Below, one piece after another: positions 24,686 through 33,875 of a DNA stretch of 64,000 bases. This stretch comes from Streptomyces galbus. GTDB lineage: Bacteria > Actinomycetota > Actinomycetes > Streptomycetales > Streptomycetaceae. Both the position numbers and the translations under genes were made by a program. The DNA lies in contig NZ_SZPR01000008.1 in assembly GCF_005280195.1 (NCBI RefSeq), forward strand, positions 469,346-533,345, read 5' to 3'. The number at the start of each line of letters is the position of its first letter. Position 1 is the stretch's first letter. The notes beneath the pieces were generated by a model. That model was not told the DNA's origin and did no database searches. It worked only from the letters and a program-made list of their open reading frames with translations.

Positions 24686-25462
24686 ATGCGCCACGATCCG
24701 GTCCTCCTCGTCATCGCGCACGGCAGCCGTGACCCGCGGCACGCCGCGACGGTGCACGCCCTCGTGGAGCGGGTGCGGTCGCTGCGGCCCGGCACCCGCG
24801 TGGAGACCGGGTTCCTGGACTTCAACGTCCCGTCGGTGCACGGGGTGCTGGAGTCGCTGGCGGCGGAGGGCGTGCGCGAGGTGGTGGCGCTGCCGCTGCT
24901 GCTGACGCGCGCCTTCCACGCCAAGGCGGACATCCCGGCCGTGCTGCGGGACGCCCCGCCGTGGCTGCGGATCCGCCAGGCGGACGTCCTCGGGCCGTCC
25001 CCGCTGCTGCGGGCGGCGCTCGAACGCCGCCTGTGGGAGGCCGGGTTGTGCCCGGCCGACAAGTCCTCGACCGGGGTCGTACTGGCCTCGGCGGGGTCCA
25101 CCGACCCGGAGGCGATCGCGGTGATCGCAAGTATCGCGCGGGAGTGGCGGCTCACCGGTTGGTGCGCCGTGCGGCCCGCGTTCGCCTCCGCGGGACCGCA
25201 CGGCGCGACCGGCGCGGGACGTCCCGCGGGCTTCCCCCGCACCGAGGACGTCGTGCGGGCCCTGAGGGCCGACGGCTGTGAGCGGGTCGCGGTCGCGCCG
25301 TACGTGCTGGCGCCCGGCTTCCTGCCGGACCGCATCGCGCGGGGCGCGGCCGGCGCGGACGTCCTCGCCGAGGTGCTGGGCCCGGCGCCGGAGGTGGCGC
25401 GCGTGGTGCTGGAGCGCTACGACGCGGCGTGCCTGCCGCTGCCGGCCGCGGTGGGTGCCTGA
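24686..25462 (+). CDS. Sirohydrochlorin chelatase (CbiX/SirB type)
   Basis: 258-aa protein starting PVLLVIAHGSRDPRHAATVH, the HGSR signature with the metal-binding His of CbiX/SirB chelatases. A second chelatase-like half follows, with VALPLLLTRAFHAKADIP carrying the second His. It inserts Fe2+ into sirohydrochlorin to give siroheme, the cofactor of SirA at the start of this operon. ATG 24686 is 5 bp after the permease stop. The HGS and H-K-D elements are intact. It is the last operon gene before convergent 25503-26111. Confidence 0.9.
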   Translation: MRHDPVLLVIAHGSRDPRHAATVHALVERVRSLRPGTRVETGFLDFNVPSVHGVLESLAAEGVREVVALPLLLTRAFHAKADIPAVLRDAPPWLRIRQADVLGPSPLLRAALERRLWEAGLCPADKSSTGVVLASAGSTDPEAIAVIASIAREWRLTGWCAVRPAFASAGPHGATGAGRPAGFPRTEDVVRALRADGCERVAVAPYVLAPGFLPDRIARGAAGADVLAEVLGPAPEVARVVLERYDAACLPLPAAVGA

Positions 25463-25502
25463 CGGGGACGTCCCCCGTGCGCCCCCGCCAGGCGGTGGGT
25501 GG

Positions 25503-26111
25503 TCAGCCCGACCGCAGCCCCGGGTCCCGTCCGCTCTCCGCCAGTGCCCGCTCGAACGCGGGGGCGTCGGGCGCGACCGGCACCGGGTCGGCGAAGCCGT
25601 CGTACTGGCGGTAGATCTCGCCGTGCTTGACGACCACGTCGAGGACGAAGCGGCCCACCTCCTCGGAGACGGTGAAGTGCTGGCCGGTGGACACGGCCAC
25701 GTCCCAGCCGTGCACCGCCAGTTCCTTGACGAGCATCCCGGCGAGTTCGTCGGCGGGCATCGACGCCATGCCCAGGTCGACCTCGCCCTCCCAGGCCGCC
25801 GGGTCGGACCAGGCCGCGACCGCCCGCCCGAGCTGCGCGGCGTAGGCGTCCGCCCAGTGCGGGTCGGCGGTGAAGTCGCGCGCGACCAGCTCCTCGGGGA
25901 GCGGGGTGCGCAGGGCGCGGTGCTCCAGGCCGTGGGAGGTGTACAGGACCCAGTGGTTGACCAGGGCCCGCACGTCCCAGTCGGGGCAGTGCGTCGGGGC
26001 GTCCAGCCGGTCCGCCGGCACGCCGTGGGCGACGCGGGCCGCCTCGGTGGCGCACTCGGACAGGTACCGGTGCGTGTCGTTCAGGTACGGGTGCGGGTCG
26101 TCGTACGTCAT
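25503..26111 (-). CDS. TIGR03086-family DinB-like / mycothiol-dependent enzyme-type protein
   Basis: 202-aa protein of the actinobacterial DinB/MDMPI superfamily. PTHCPDWDVRALVNHWVLYTS matches the N-terminal helix with Cys/His/Trp typical of TIGR03086 proteins (cPdWtvrdLvnH), and MLVKELAVHGWDVAVSTGQ contains the last conserved His-Trp-Asp (HGWDlA). These three histidines bind a metal. The ATG at 26111 is favoured; a GTG at 26120 would add three residues. Thiol-transferase activity with mycothiol is the usual inference. Convergent with the chelatase gene. Confidence 0.82.
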   Translation of the reverse strand: MTYDDPHPYLNDTHRYLSECATEAARVAHGVPADRLDAPTHCPDWDVRALVNHWVLYTSHGLEHRALRTPLPEELVARDFTADPHWADAYAAQLGRAVAAWSDPAAWEGEVDLGMASMPADELAGMLVKELAVHGWDVAVSTGQHFTVSEEVGRFVLDVVVKHGEIYRQYDGFADPVPVAPDAPAFERALAESGRDPGLRSG

Positions 26112-26186
26112 GCGTCCCACGCTAGGGACCCGTGCGGGGTGCGCTCTTGAAGAAACGCGACACCGTGCCCGGGGCGGTGCCGCGGG

Positions 26187-26735
26187 TCAGCCGGCGGTCA
26201 TCTCCACCAGCTTCAGGACCGTGTTCCAGTTGCGGGTGGTGGCGATCAGACCCTGGGTGACGCGCGGTCGGGAGAGCTGCTCGGCGAGCTTGGAGCGGCC
26301 CAGGCCGTCGGGTGCGTACAGGTACAGGGCGCGGTCGCCGAGGCGGAACTCCTCCGGGGCGTGGGCGGCCGGGTCGACGCCGGCGAAGCGGGCGGCGTCC
26401 ACGGGGCCGGAGAAGTAGGTGACGTGGAGCTGCTTCGGCTGGAGGTCGGCGGCCGGGAACGGGCACGCCTCGGCGACGGCCCTGAGGTAGGCGTGGTCGC
26501 GGACGATCACGTCGACGGCGAACCCGAAGCGCTCCGCGACGGCGGCGGAGAGCTCGGCGGCGAGGGACTCCTCGTCCCCGTGGTCGCTGGCGAAGACCGC
26601 CTGGCCGCTCTGGAGGTAGGTGCGGACCCGGTCGTACCCGAGGCCCTCCATCAGGGGGCGCAGGTCGCCCATCGGCAGTTTGCGGCTGCCGCCCACGTTG
26701 ATGCCGCGCAGCAGGGCCGCGTACGTCGTCGTCAT
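26187..26735 (-). CDS. DUF1697 family protein
   Basis: 182-aa protein beginning TYAALLRGINVGGSRKLPMGDL, the diagnostic start of DUF1697, followed by VRTYLQSGQAVFAS and the C-terminal LTTTRNWNTVLKLVEM-like end (ATTRNWNTVLKLVEM). No enzymatic motif is known. Typical length. It lies 75 bp from the DinB-like gene on the same strand and may be cotranscribed with it. Confidence 0.9.
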   Translation of the reverse strand: MTTTYAALLRGINVGGSRKLPMGDLRPLMEGLGYDRVRTYLQSGQAVFASDHGDEESLAAELSAAVAERFGFAVDVIVRDHAYLRAVAEACPFPAADLQPKQLHVTYFSGPVDAARFAGVDPAAHAPEEFRLGDRALYLYAPDGLGRSKLAEQLSRPRVTQGLIATTRNWNTVLKLVEMTAG

Positions 26736-27005
26736 GGGATCACCCTAGGGGGGTCTCGGCGGTCAGGCCGGGCTCGCGGCGTCCGGCACCGCGGGGGGCG
26801 TCCCTGATCGCCGTCCCCGAGCCGGCGGGATAGATGTAAGGGGCCGCTGTCCTCCCCTGTGCGGAGCCGGCGGGGTCCGAGGGGAGGAGCCGGGCCGCCG
26901 TCCTTTCACCGGGCAGCACGACGAGAGCGGCCCACCCGCCCCATAGCGTCGTTCCTGGAGGTGGCGGCAGGGGGCTGTCACCGCTCACGAGGGGGCAGGC
27001 CCGTC

Positions 27006-29261
27006 ATGGGGACTAGAGACACACGGGTGCGGGGCCTGGCCGCGCGGGCCGGCGGCTGGAGCGCCCGGCACCGGTGGGCGGCGGTCGGTATCTGGGTGCT
27101 GTTCGTGGTGCTGGCCATGGGGCTCGGCTCGGCCGCGGGCCGGGTCGACGTCAAGGACAGCGACCAGCTCAAGGGCGAGACGCACACCGCGGCGAAGATC
27201 ATCGAGGACGCGGGCATCGAGGAGCCGGCCAGCGAGTCGGTCCTGGTGCAGGCGCGGGGCGGCCTGAAGGCCACCGACGCCGAGTTCCGCGCCGCGGTCG
27301 CCGAGGTCGTCACGGCCGTGCAGGGCACGGGCCGGGTCAGCGACGTGACGTCGCCGTACGACACGAAGACCATCTCCCGCGACGGGCGCAGCGCGCTGGT
27401 GCAGTTCGACATGCGCGGCGACTCCGACACCGCGGGCGACCGGGTCGAGCCGGTGCTGAAGGCCGTCGAGGGGGTACGGAAGAGCCACGCGGACACGCTG
27501 CGGATCGAGGAGATCGGCGGCGCGAGCATGATGAAGACGTTCGACGACGCGTTCGGCGACGACTTCCAGAAGGCCGAGTACTCGGCGGTGCCGGTGGCCC
27601 TCGGCATCCTGCTGATCGCGTTCGGCGCGCTGGTCGCGGCGCTGCTGCCGGTGGCGCTGGCGATCACCGCCATCATGGCGACGATGGGCCTGATGGGCGT
27701 CGTCAGCCACGTGATGCCGATGAGCGACACCGCCAACTCCGTGATGCTGCTGGTCGGTCTGGCCGTCGGCGTCGACTACTGCCTGTTCTACCTGCGCCGT
27801 GAGCGCGAGGAGCGCGAGGCGGGCCGGGACGCCCGGACGGCCCTGCGGGTGGCCGCGGCGACCAGTGGCCGCGCGATCATCGTCTCGGGTGTCACGGTGT
27901 GCGTGGCGATGGCGGGCATGCTGTTCACCGGGCTCGCGGAGTTCGAGGCGATGGGCCTGGCCTCGCTGATGGTGGTCGCCGTGGCGATGGTCGGCTCGGT
28001 GACGGTGCTGCCGGCGCTGCTGTCGCTGCTCGGCGAGCGGGTGGAGCGGGGCCGGATCCCCTTCCTGCACAAGGCGATGCGGCGCCGCGCGGCCCGCACC
28101 AACGGCGAGAGCCGCTTCTGGTCGGCGGTGCTGAAGGGCGTGCTGGCCCGGCCGCTGGTGTCGGTGCTGGTCGCCGCCGGCGCGCTGCTGGCCGTCGCCG
28201 CTCCCGCGGTCGGCATGAAGACCCAGAACCTCACGCTGGACCAGGAGTTCGGCGACTCGCTGCCGATCGTGCAGACCTACAACCGGGTCAACGACGCCTT
28301 CCCCGGCGGGTCGGAGCCGGCCGAGGTCGTCGTCCACGCCAAGGACATCAACGCCCCCGAGGTACGTGACGCGCTCGCCGACTTCAAGGCCCGCGCGATC
28401 AGTTCGGGCGCCTCGCGCGGCCCGGTGGAGATCAAGCTGCACGACGCGCAGAACATCGCCTACGTGTACGTCCCGCTGGTCGGCGGCTCCGACCTGGACA
28501 AGGCGGGCACGAGCCTGGAGAAGCTGCGCGACGAGGTGCGCCCGGCCACGCTCGGCAAGGTCGACGGCCTCCAGGCGCCGATCACCGGTCAGGTCGCCGG
28601 GTCGAAGGACTTCAACGACCAGCTCGGCGGCGCGGTCGTCCCGGTGTTCGCCTTCGTGGTGGTGTTCGCCTTCGTGCTGATGCTGCTGTCGTTCCGCTCG
28701 CTGACCATCGCGGTCACCTCGATCCTGCTGAACCTGCTGTCGGTGGGCGCCGCCTACGGCATCCTCGTCGCGGTCTTCCAGCACGGCTGGGGCGCCTCGC
28801 TGGTGGGCGCCGAGGGGGTCGGCGCCATCATCACCTGGCTGCCGCTGTTCCTCTTCGTGATCCTGTTCGGCCTGTCGATGGACTACCACGTGTTCGTCGT
28901 CTCCCGGATCCGCGAGGCACGGCTGCGGGGCCGCACCACGCGGGACGCGATCGCCCACGGCGTGGTCACCACGGCGGGCGTGGTCACCAGTGCCGCGGTC
29001 ATCATGGTCGCCGTGTTCGCGATCTTCGGGACGCTGTCGATGCAGTCGATGAAGCAGATGGGCGTGGGCCTGGCGGCCGCGGTGCTGATCGACGCGACGG
29101 TCATCCGGGGCGTGCTGCTCCCGGCGGTGATGGCGCTGCTGGGCGAGCGCAACTGGTACCTGCCGAAGTGGCTGCACCGGCTGCCCGACCTCACCCACGA
29201 CGAGTCCCCCGAGGCGGTCCTCGCCACGGCGCCCCGGGAGGACAGGCCGGTCGGGGTGTGA
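27006..29261 (+). CDS. MMPL-family (RND superfamily) transporter
   Basis: 751-aa transporter with two tandem MMPL halves. The first half has an N-terminal helix (AVGIWVLFVVLAMGLGSAAG), a periplasmic domain, then five helices including MLLVGLAVGVDYCLFYLRRE; the second half has a periplasmic domain (residues ~380-560) and ILFGLSMDYHVFVVSRIREAR. The paired GxxxDY(C/H)xF segments are the proton-relay signatures. In mycobacteria MmpL proteins export lipids; in Streptomyces they usually export siderophores, lipids or antibiotics. ATG 27006 lies directly before a basic start. A 12-bp hairpin terminator follows. Confidence 0.93.
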   Translation: MGTRDTRVRGLAARAGGWSARHRWAAVGIWVLFVVLAMGLGSAAGRVDVKDSDQLKGETHTAAKIIEDAGIEEPASESVLVQARGGLKATDAEFRAAVAEVVTAVQGTGRVSDVTSPYDTKTISRDGRSALVQFDMRGDSDTAGDRVEPVLKAVEGVRKSHADTLRIEEIGGASMMKTFDDAFGDDFQKAEYSAVPVALGILLIAFGALVAALLPVALAITAIMATMGLMGVVSHVMPMSDTANSVMLLVGLAVGVDYCLFYLRREREEREAGRDARTALRVAAATSGRAIIVSGVTVCVAMAGMLFTGLAEFEAMGLASLMVVAVAMVGSVTVLPALLSLLGERVERGRIPFLHKAMRRRAARTNGESRFWSAVLKGVLARPLVSVLVAAGALLAVAAPAVGMKTQNLTLDQEFGDSLPIVQTYNRVNDAFPGGSEPAEVVVHAKDINAPEVRDALADFKARAISSGASRGPVEIKLHDAQNIAYVYVPLVGGSDLDKAGTSLEKLRDEVRPATLGKVDGLQAPITGQVAGSKDFNDQLGGAVVPVFAFVVVFAFVLMLLSFRSLTIAVTSILLNLLSVGAAYGILVAVFQHGWGASLVGAEGVGAIITWLPLFLFVILFGLSMDYHVFVVSRIREARLRGRTTRDAIAHGVVTTAGVVTSAAVIMVAVFAIFGTLSMQSMKQMGVGLAAAVLIDATVIRGVLLPAVMALLGERNWYLPKWLHRLPDLTHDESPEAVLATAPREDRPVGV

Positions 29262-29273
29262 CCCGCACCGGAT

Positions 29274-29312
29274 GAGGACCGGTCCGCCCCGTCGCACGGG
29301 GGACCGGTCCTC
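29274..29312. terminator. Bidirectional hairpin terminator between MMPL and glycosyltransferase genes
   Basis: 12-bp stem GAGGACCGGTCC / GGACCGGTCCTC with a 15-nt loop, located between two convergent stops (29261 and 29333). Confidence 0.75.
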
Positions 29313-29332
29313 CAGTGAGCAGGGCCCGCTGG

Positions 29333-30634
29333 TCACCGGGGAGCCAGCGGGCCCGTCCGCGTGCCGGGGCGGCGAGCGGAGCGCGCGGCGGTCAGCTCGG
29401 CCTCGATCAGGTCGGCGGCCCGCCGGGTGCCGCCCTCCCGGGCCATCCCGTCCCGGATCTCCGCCAGGCGCCGGGCGGCCTCGGGGTCGTCCACCAGGGC
29501 GAGCGCGGCGTCCCTGAGGGCGTCCGCGGTCGCCTCCTCGGTGGACAACCGGCGTGCCACGCCCAGGGACTGGAGCAGGTCCGCGTTGCCGAACTGGTCC
29601 ACCGCCTGCGGCACGGCGATCATCGGGGTGGCCGTGGCCAGCCCCTCCTGGCTGCCGCCCGCGCCGGCGTGGGTGACGAACAGGTCAACCTCGCGGAGCA
29701 CGGCGAGCTGCGGCACCCACGGCCGCACGTCGACGTTCGCCGGTACGGGGCCCAGCTCGGCCGGGTCGATCCGGGGGCCGGTCCGCAGCACCAGGTGCCA
29801 GCCGGGCAGGCCGGCGAAGGCCCGGACGCACGCCCGGTAGAACTCCGGCGGGGCCGTGAAGGCCGAGCCGAGGGACACCAGCACGACTTTCTCGGCGCCG
29901 GCGGGGCGCTCCCAGGCGCCCTCGGCCGGGCGGTCGCCCTGGCAGGCGCCGACGAACGTGTACACGCTCTCGTCGACCCGGTCGGCGTGCGGCTGCAGGA
30001 CCCGCGGGATCAGCACGAGGGACCGGTCGGGCCGGCCGACGAAGTCGTCGTGGTGCAGGGTGACGCCGTGCTCGCTCAGCCAGGCGTGGAACCGGTCGAA
30101 GTAGGCGCGGCCCCGCTCGGAGCCGCGGGCCTCGGCCCACACGTGGGCGGCGACCTCCTCCTCGTAGCCCTCCCAGGCGACGAGGTTGGGCGACAGGGAG
30201 ACCGCGGGGACGCCCCAGCGGTGGGCGAGGACGCGGGCCGGGTACGCCGTGATGTCGTGCAGCACCAGCTCGGGGGTGTCCCCGGCGTAGGCGTCGGTGA
30301 GCTGGGGCAGCGCCTGGACGGCGTCGGCCAGGAACAGCTCCACGTGGTCGAGGAGGGTGCTGCCCCAGGCCGAGGGGTCGTCGTCCGGTCCGGGCAGCGT
30401 CGAGTGCCAGGTCCGCACCTCGGCGCCGGTGGCGGCGACCTTGTCGGCGAGGGCCGGCGGGACGGCGTAGGTGACGCGGTGGCCGCGCGCGACGAGTTCA
30501 CGGATCACCTCCAGGCTGGGGTTCACGTGGCCGTGGGCGGCGATGGAGAACATGGCGATGTGGGCGGGGGGAACGGCGGAAGGGGACGGGCCGGAGAGGG
30601 ACGGGTCGGAAAGGGACGAGGCGGAAGGGGTCAT
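29333..30634 (-). CDS. Macrolide-inactivating-type glycosyltransferase (GT1, MGT family)
   Basis: 433-aa GT-B enzyme. [20 protein letters not shown] is the acceptor-side N-terminus. [20 protein letters not shown] and [22 protein letters not shown] (HAGxxG...E) form the UDP-sugar binding part, followed by [14 protein letters not shown] with the PxxxDQ motif. OleD/Mgt-type enzymes glucosylate macrolides or other phenolic/hydroxy compounds in self-protection. ATG 30634 is the first Met; the first ~24 residues are a Ser/Pro-rich extension. An operator-like palindrome lies 14 bp upstream. Confidence 0.92.
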   Translation of the reverse strand: MTPSASSLSDPSLSGPSPSAVPPAHIAMFSIAAHGHVNPSLEVIRELVARGHRVTYAVPPALADKVAATGAEVRTWHSTLPGPDDDPSAWGSTLLDHVELFLADAVQALPQLTDAYAGDTPELVLHDITAYPARVLAHRWGVPAVSLSPNLVAWEGYEEEVAAHVWAEARGSERGRAYFDRFHAWLSEHGVTLHHDDFVGRPDRSLVLIPRVLQPHADRVDESVYTFVGACQGDRPAEGAWERPAGAEKVVLVSLGSAFTAPPEFYRACVRAFAGLPGWHLVLRTGPRIDPAELGPVPANVDVRPWVPQLAVLREVDLFVTHAGAGGSQEGLATATPMIAVPQAVDQFGNADLLQSLGVARRLSTEEATADALRDAALALVDDPEAARRLAEIRDGMAREGGTRRAADLIEAELTAARSARRPGTRTGPLAPR

Positions 30635-30647
30635 GCCGAGGACGCTA

Positions 30648-30668
30648 GACGAGACGATACGTCTCGTC
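30648..30668. promoter_or_regulatory. TetR-type palindromic operator upstream of the glycosyltransferase
   Basis: GACGAGACG-ATA-CGTCTCGTC is a perfect 9-bp inverted repeat, 14 bp before the glycosyltransferase start and 109 bp before the divergent phosphotransferase. Such dyads are common TetR-family operators. No TetR gene is adjacent. Confidence 0.6.
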
Positions 30669-30776
30669 CACCGGGTTTCTCGTCCGCCGTGGCCCACTCG
30701 CCCCCGTCCGGGGTCCGACCTGTGCGAATGCGAGACTGACCGCGGCAGCGCTACGACGACGGCACGGAGGCGGACG

Positions 30777-31640
30777 ATGGACGAGGCGACGGCGCGGGAG
30801 GTTCTGGCCGGGGCGGGGGTGCTGCCCGGGCCGGCCGGGGACGCGCGGCTGCTCGCCCTCGGCGAGAACGCGGTGTTCGCCGCCGGGGACCTCGTCGTGA
30901 AGGTGGGCCGCGACGCCGAACTGCTGGACCGGGCCCGGCGCGAGCTGGACATCGCGCGCTGGCTGGCCGACACGGGCGTCCCGGCGGTGCGGGCGGCGGA
31001 GCCCGAGGCACGGCTCGTCGCCGGGCACCCGGTGACGGTGTGGCACCGGCTGCCCGACGCGGCGCGGCCCGCGGGACCGGCGGACCTGGCGTCACTGCTG
31101 CGGCGCGTACACGCCCTGCCCGCACCCCCGTTCGCCCTGCCGCCGCGCGATCTGCTGTCCGGGGTGGAGCGCTGGCTGCGGCTCGCGGGCGAGGCGATCG
31201 ACCCGGCGGACGCGGCGTACCTGCGGGAGCGCCGGGACGGCTTCGCCGCGGCGGCCGCCGCGCTCACCCCGCACCTGCCGCCGGGCCCCGTGCACGGCGA
31301 CGCCCTGCCGCGCAACGTGCACATCGGCCCCGACGGCCCGGTCCTGGTCGACCTGGAGACCTTCTCCGCCGACCTGCGCGAGCACGACCTGGTCGTGATG
31401 GCCCTGTCCCACGACCGCTACGGCCTGCCGGCCGAGGACTACGACGCCTTCACCCGGACCTACGGCTGGGACGTGCGGGAGTGGGACGGGTGCGCCGTGC
31501 TGCGCGGGGCGCGGGAGACGGCGAGCTGCGCGTGGGTGGCCCAGCACGCGCCGAGCAACCCCAAGGCGCTGGCCGAGTTCGAGCGCCGGGTGGCGTCCCT
31601 GCGCGACGGCGACCCGACGGTGCGCTGGTACCCCTTCTGA
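30777..31640 (+). CDS. Aminoglycoside phosphotransferase-family kinase
   Basis: 287-aa kinase-like protein of the APH/choline kinase superfamily. The N-lobe contains [20 protein letters not shown] with the ATP-binding Lys in VVKV. The catalytic motif [10 protein letters not shown] retains Asp and Asn, and VLVDLETF is the metal-binding DxE/DxD. Substrate unknown; many Streptomyces members phosphorylate sugars or antibiotics. ATG 30777 follows CGGAGG. It is divergent from the glycosyltransferase and shares its promoter region. Confidence 0.87.
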   Translation: MDEATAREVLAGAGVLPGPAGDARLLALGENAVFAAGDLVVKVGRDAELLDRARRELDIARWLADTGVPAVRAAEPEARLVAGHPVTVWHRLPDAARPAGPADLASLLRRVHALPAPPFALPPRDLLSGVERWLRLAGEAIDPADAAYLRERRDGFAAAAAALTPHLPPGPVHGDALPRNVHIGPDGPVLVDLETFSADLREHDLVVMALSHDRYGLPAEDYDAFTRTYGWDVREWDGCAVLRGARETASCAWVAQHAPSNPKALAEFERRVASLRDGDPTVRWYPF

Positions 31641-31668
31641 GCCGTGCGGGCGAGCGGGGCCAGGAGGA

Positions 31669-32391
31669 TCAAGGGGTGGCCGCCGTGACCTCCCGGACGG
31701 GCCAGGTGGCGTCCACCACCGCGTCGGCCTCCCCCTTGGCGCGCAGGAAGCTCTGGAAGTCGGCCGCCCACGCGGCGTACCACTCGATCTGACGCAGGTG
31801 CAGCTCCGCCGGGCCGAGGGTCCCCACCTTGGGGTGGCGGACGGCTATCGCGCAGGCGAGGCGGGCCGCGGCGAGGGCGTCGGCGCCCGCGTCGTGCGCG
31901 GAGTCGAGGGCGACGCCGTACTCGGCGCAGACGGCTTCGAGGTTGCGCTTGCCGCGGCGGTAGCGGTCGGCCCAGCGGTCGATGGTGTACGGGTCGACGA
32001 CGGGGGCCGGGTCGAGGCCGCCCAGGCGCTCGCGCAGGGACGGCAGTCCGTGCCGGTGCAGTTCGGCGGAGAGCAGGGTCAGGTCGAACGCGGCGTTGTA
32101 GGCGACGACCGGGACGCCCGTCTTCCAGTACGTCGTCAGGACGTCGGCGAGCGTGTCCGCGACCCGGTCGGCGGGGTGGCCCTCGGCGGCCGCGCGCTCG
32201 GTGCTGATGCCGTGCACCGCGACCGCGTCGGCCGGGATCTCCACGCCCGGGTCGGCCAGCCACTCGCGGCGGCCCAGCACCCGGCCGTCCCTGACCTCGA
32301 TGACGGCGGCCGTCACGATGCGCGCCTCGCGCGGATCGGTGCCGGTCGTCTCCAGGTCGAAGCCGACGAGCAGCTCCTGGTGCCAGGCCAT
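31669..32391 (-). CDS. DnaQ-like 3'-5' exonuclease
   Basis: 240-aa DEDDh exonuclease. ExoI is FDLETTGTDPREARIV (DxE), ExoII PVVAYNAAFDLTLLSAEL (NxxFD), ExoIII HDAGADALAAARL (HxxxxD). It resembles the epsilon subunit of DNA polymerase III or stand-alone exonucleases, cytosolic and Mg2+-dependent. The ATG at 32391 starts AWHQELLVGFDLETTG. It is convergent with the phosphotransferase. Confidence 0.92.
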   Translation of the reverse strand: MAWHQELLVGFDLETTGTDPREARIVTAAVIEVRDGRVLGRREWLADPGVEIPADAVAVHGISTERAAAEGHPADRVADTLADVLTTYWKTGVPVVAYNAAFDLTLLSAELHRHGLPSLRERLGGLDPAPVVDPYTIDRWADRYRRGKRNLEAVCAEYGVALDSAHDAGADALAAARLACAIAVRHPKVGTLGPAELHLRQIEWYAAWAADFQSFLRAKGEADAVVDATWPVREVTAATP

Positions 32392-32520
32392 GGTGGCCCC
32401 CCTTCTCAGTGGTGCGTCCCCCAGTGGTCTTCACCCTGCCATGCGCCACTGACAACCAGAGGAGCGCATTCCGCTTCCCCGGTGGGACGATCCGGCATCT
32501 CCCCGAAGCAGTGGGGCGCT

Positions 32521-33759
32521 TCAGGACACGGGACGCGAATCGGCCCAAGCCAGCTCGAACTCCTCGCGGTACGCCGCGAAAAGACCCCCTTCGTCCACCT
32601 CGCCCGCCTTGACCACCCGGTGACCGCCCCGCAGCACCAGCACGGGCGCCTCCATGCCGCGCAGGCGCCGCAGGTAGGACTGCACCACGCCGATGCCGTC
32701 GGTGCCGTCGCCGTCGACGAGGTAGGCGGTGAACCGGGGCGTGTCGTCGTAGACCTGGATCTGGAAGGCGCCCGGGTCGCGCAGCCGGGCGCGGACCCGG
32801 CGCATGTGCAGGATGTTCATCTCCACCGCGCGGCTCAGCTCGCCCCGCTTGACGCCGAGTTCGCGCTCGCGCCGCTTGACGGCACTGGAGGCGGGGTTGA
32901 GGAACAGCAGCCGCACCCGGCACCCGGACTCGGCGAGCCGGACCATCCGGCGGCCGGAGAAGTTCTGCACGAGCAGGTTGAGGCCGATGCCGATGGCGTC
33001 GATGCGGCGGGCGCCGTCGAAGATGTCCTCGGCGGGGAACTGGCGCAGCAGCCGCACCCGGTCGGAGTGGACGGCGACCACGTCGGCGTAGCGGTCGCCC
33101 ACCAGGTCCTCGACGGCGTCGACCGGCAGCCGCCGCGCGGAGGGCACGTCGCCGCCGGTGCCGAGCATCTCCAGCAGCCGCGCGGAGGCCCGCTCGGCCT
33201 GGTTCAGGACCGCCTCGGACAGCGCGCGGTTGCGGGAGACGACGTTGCGGGTCACCTCCAGCTCGTCCAGGGCCAGTTCGACGTCGCGCCGGTCGTCGAA
33301 GTACGGCTCGAAGCACGGCCAGTGCTGCACCATCAGCTCACGGAGCTGGGGCAGGGTCAGGAACGAGACGACGTTGTCGTCGGCCGGGTCGAGCAGGTAG
33401 CCCTTGCGGCGGCTGACCTCGCGGACGGCGACCGCGCGCTGCACCCACTCCTGCCCGGCGGGGCCGGCCGCGGCCACCACCCAGTCGTCGCCGTGGACGG
33501 GCTCGTACACGGGCCGCAGGACGGCGGCCACCACGGCGCGCAGCCGCTGTTCGACGAGGTTCAGCCAGATGTAGGCGCGGCCCGCCCGCTGCGCGCGCGT
33601 GCGCACCTCGCGCCAGTCCTCGGCGTCCCAGTCCAGCTCCGGGCCGATGGCACCCGCCTCCATCGGCCGGGCCAGGGACACCGTCCCGGGCGGGACGTCC
33701 GCGGAGCCCCCCTCGTGACCCTCGTCACCAGGGGGCAGCTCCAGCCCTCCCGAGCCCAC
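32521..33759 (-). CDS. SAV2148-family HEPN domain protein (DUF5919-like C-terminus)
   Basis: 412-aa cytosolic protein. The centre (~residues 45-225) matches the HEPN-type helical region of the SAV2148 family. The C-terminal ~170 residues (RRIDAIGIGLNLLVQNFSGRR, CRVRLLFLNPASSAVKRRE, FQIQVYDDTPRFTAYLVDGD) resemble DUF5919. HEPN domains often are RNases, but the usual R-x4-6-H catalytic motif is not evident by eye, so activity is uncertain. Start GTG 33759; an N-terminal acidic tail of ~30 residues is non-conserved. Downstream of the secreted amine oxidase gene on the same strand, with ~115 bp between. Confidence 0.82.
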   Translation of the reverse strand: MGSGGLELPPGDEGHEGGSADVPPGTVSLARPMEAGAIGPELDWDAEDWREVRTRAQRAGRAYIWLNLVEQRLRAVVAAVLRPVYEPVHGDDWVVAAAGPAGQEWVQRAVAVREVSRRKGYLLDPADDNVVSFLTLPQLRELMVQHWPCFEPYFDDRRDVELALDELEVTRNVVSRNRALSEAVLNQAERASARLLEMLGTGGDVPSARRLPVDAVEDLVGDRYADVVAVHSDRVRLLRQFPAEDIFDGARRIDAIGIGLNLLVQNFSGRRMVRLAESGCRVRLLFLNPASSAVKRRERELGVKRGELSRAVEMNILHMRRVRARLRDPGAFQIQVYDDTPRFTAYLVDGDGTDGIGVVQSYLRRLRGMEAPVLVLRGGHRVVKAGEVDEGGLFAAYREEFELAWADSRPVS

Positions 33760-33875
33760 CCGAGCACCGCCTTCCGCTCCCCCGGGCTCTGCGTCCCGAC
33801 CCTTCCCCGACGATCAAGGAAGGGTACTCCGCGAGCGGTCGGCGGTGCAGCCGGATGGACAGGGTCGTTGCCCAA

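Noticed and set aside
26859..27005. N-terminal extension of the MMPL transporter
   Set aside because: The extra residues are Arg/Gly-rich and non-conserved; ATG 27006 directly precedes the conserved first helix.
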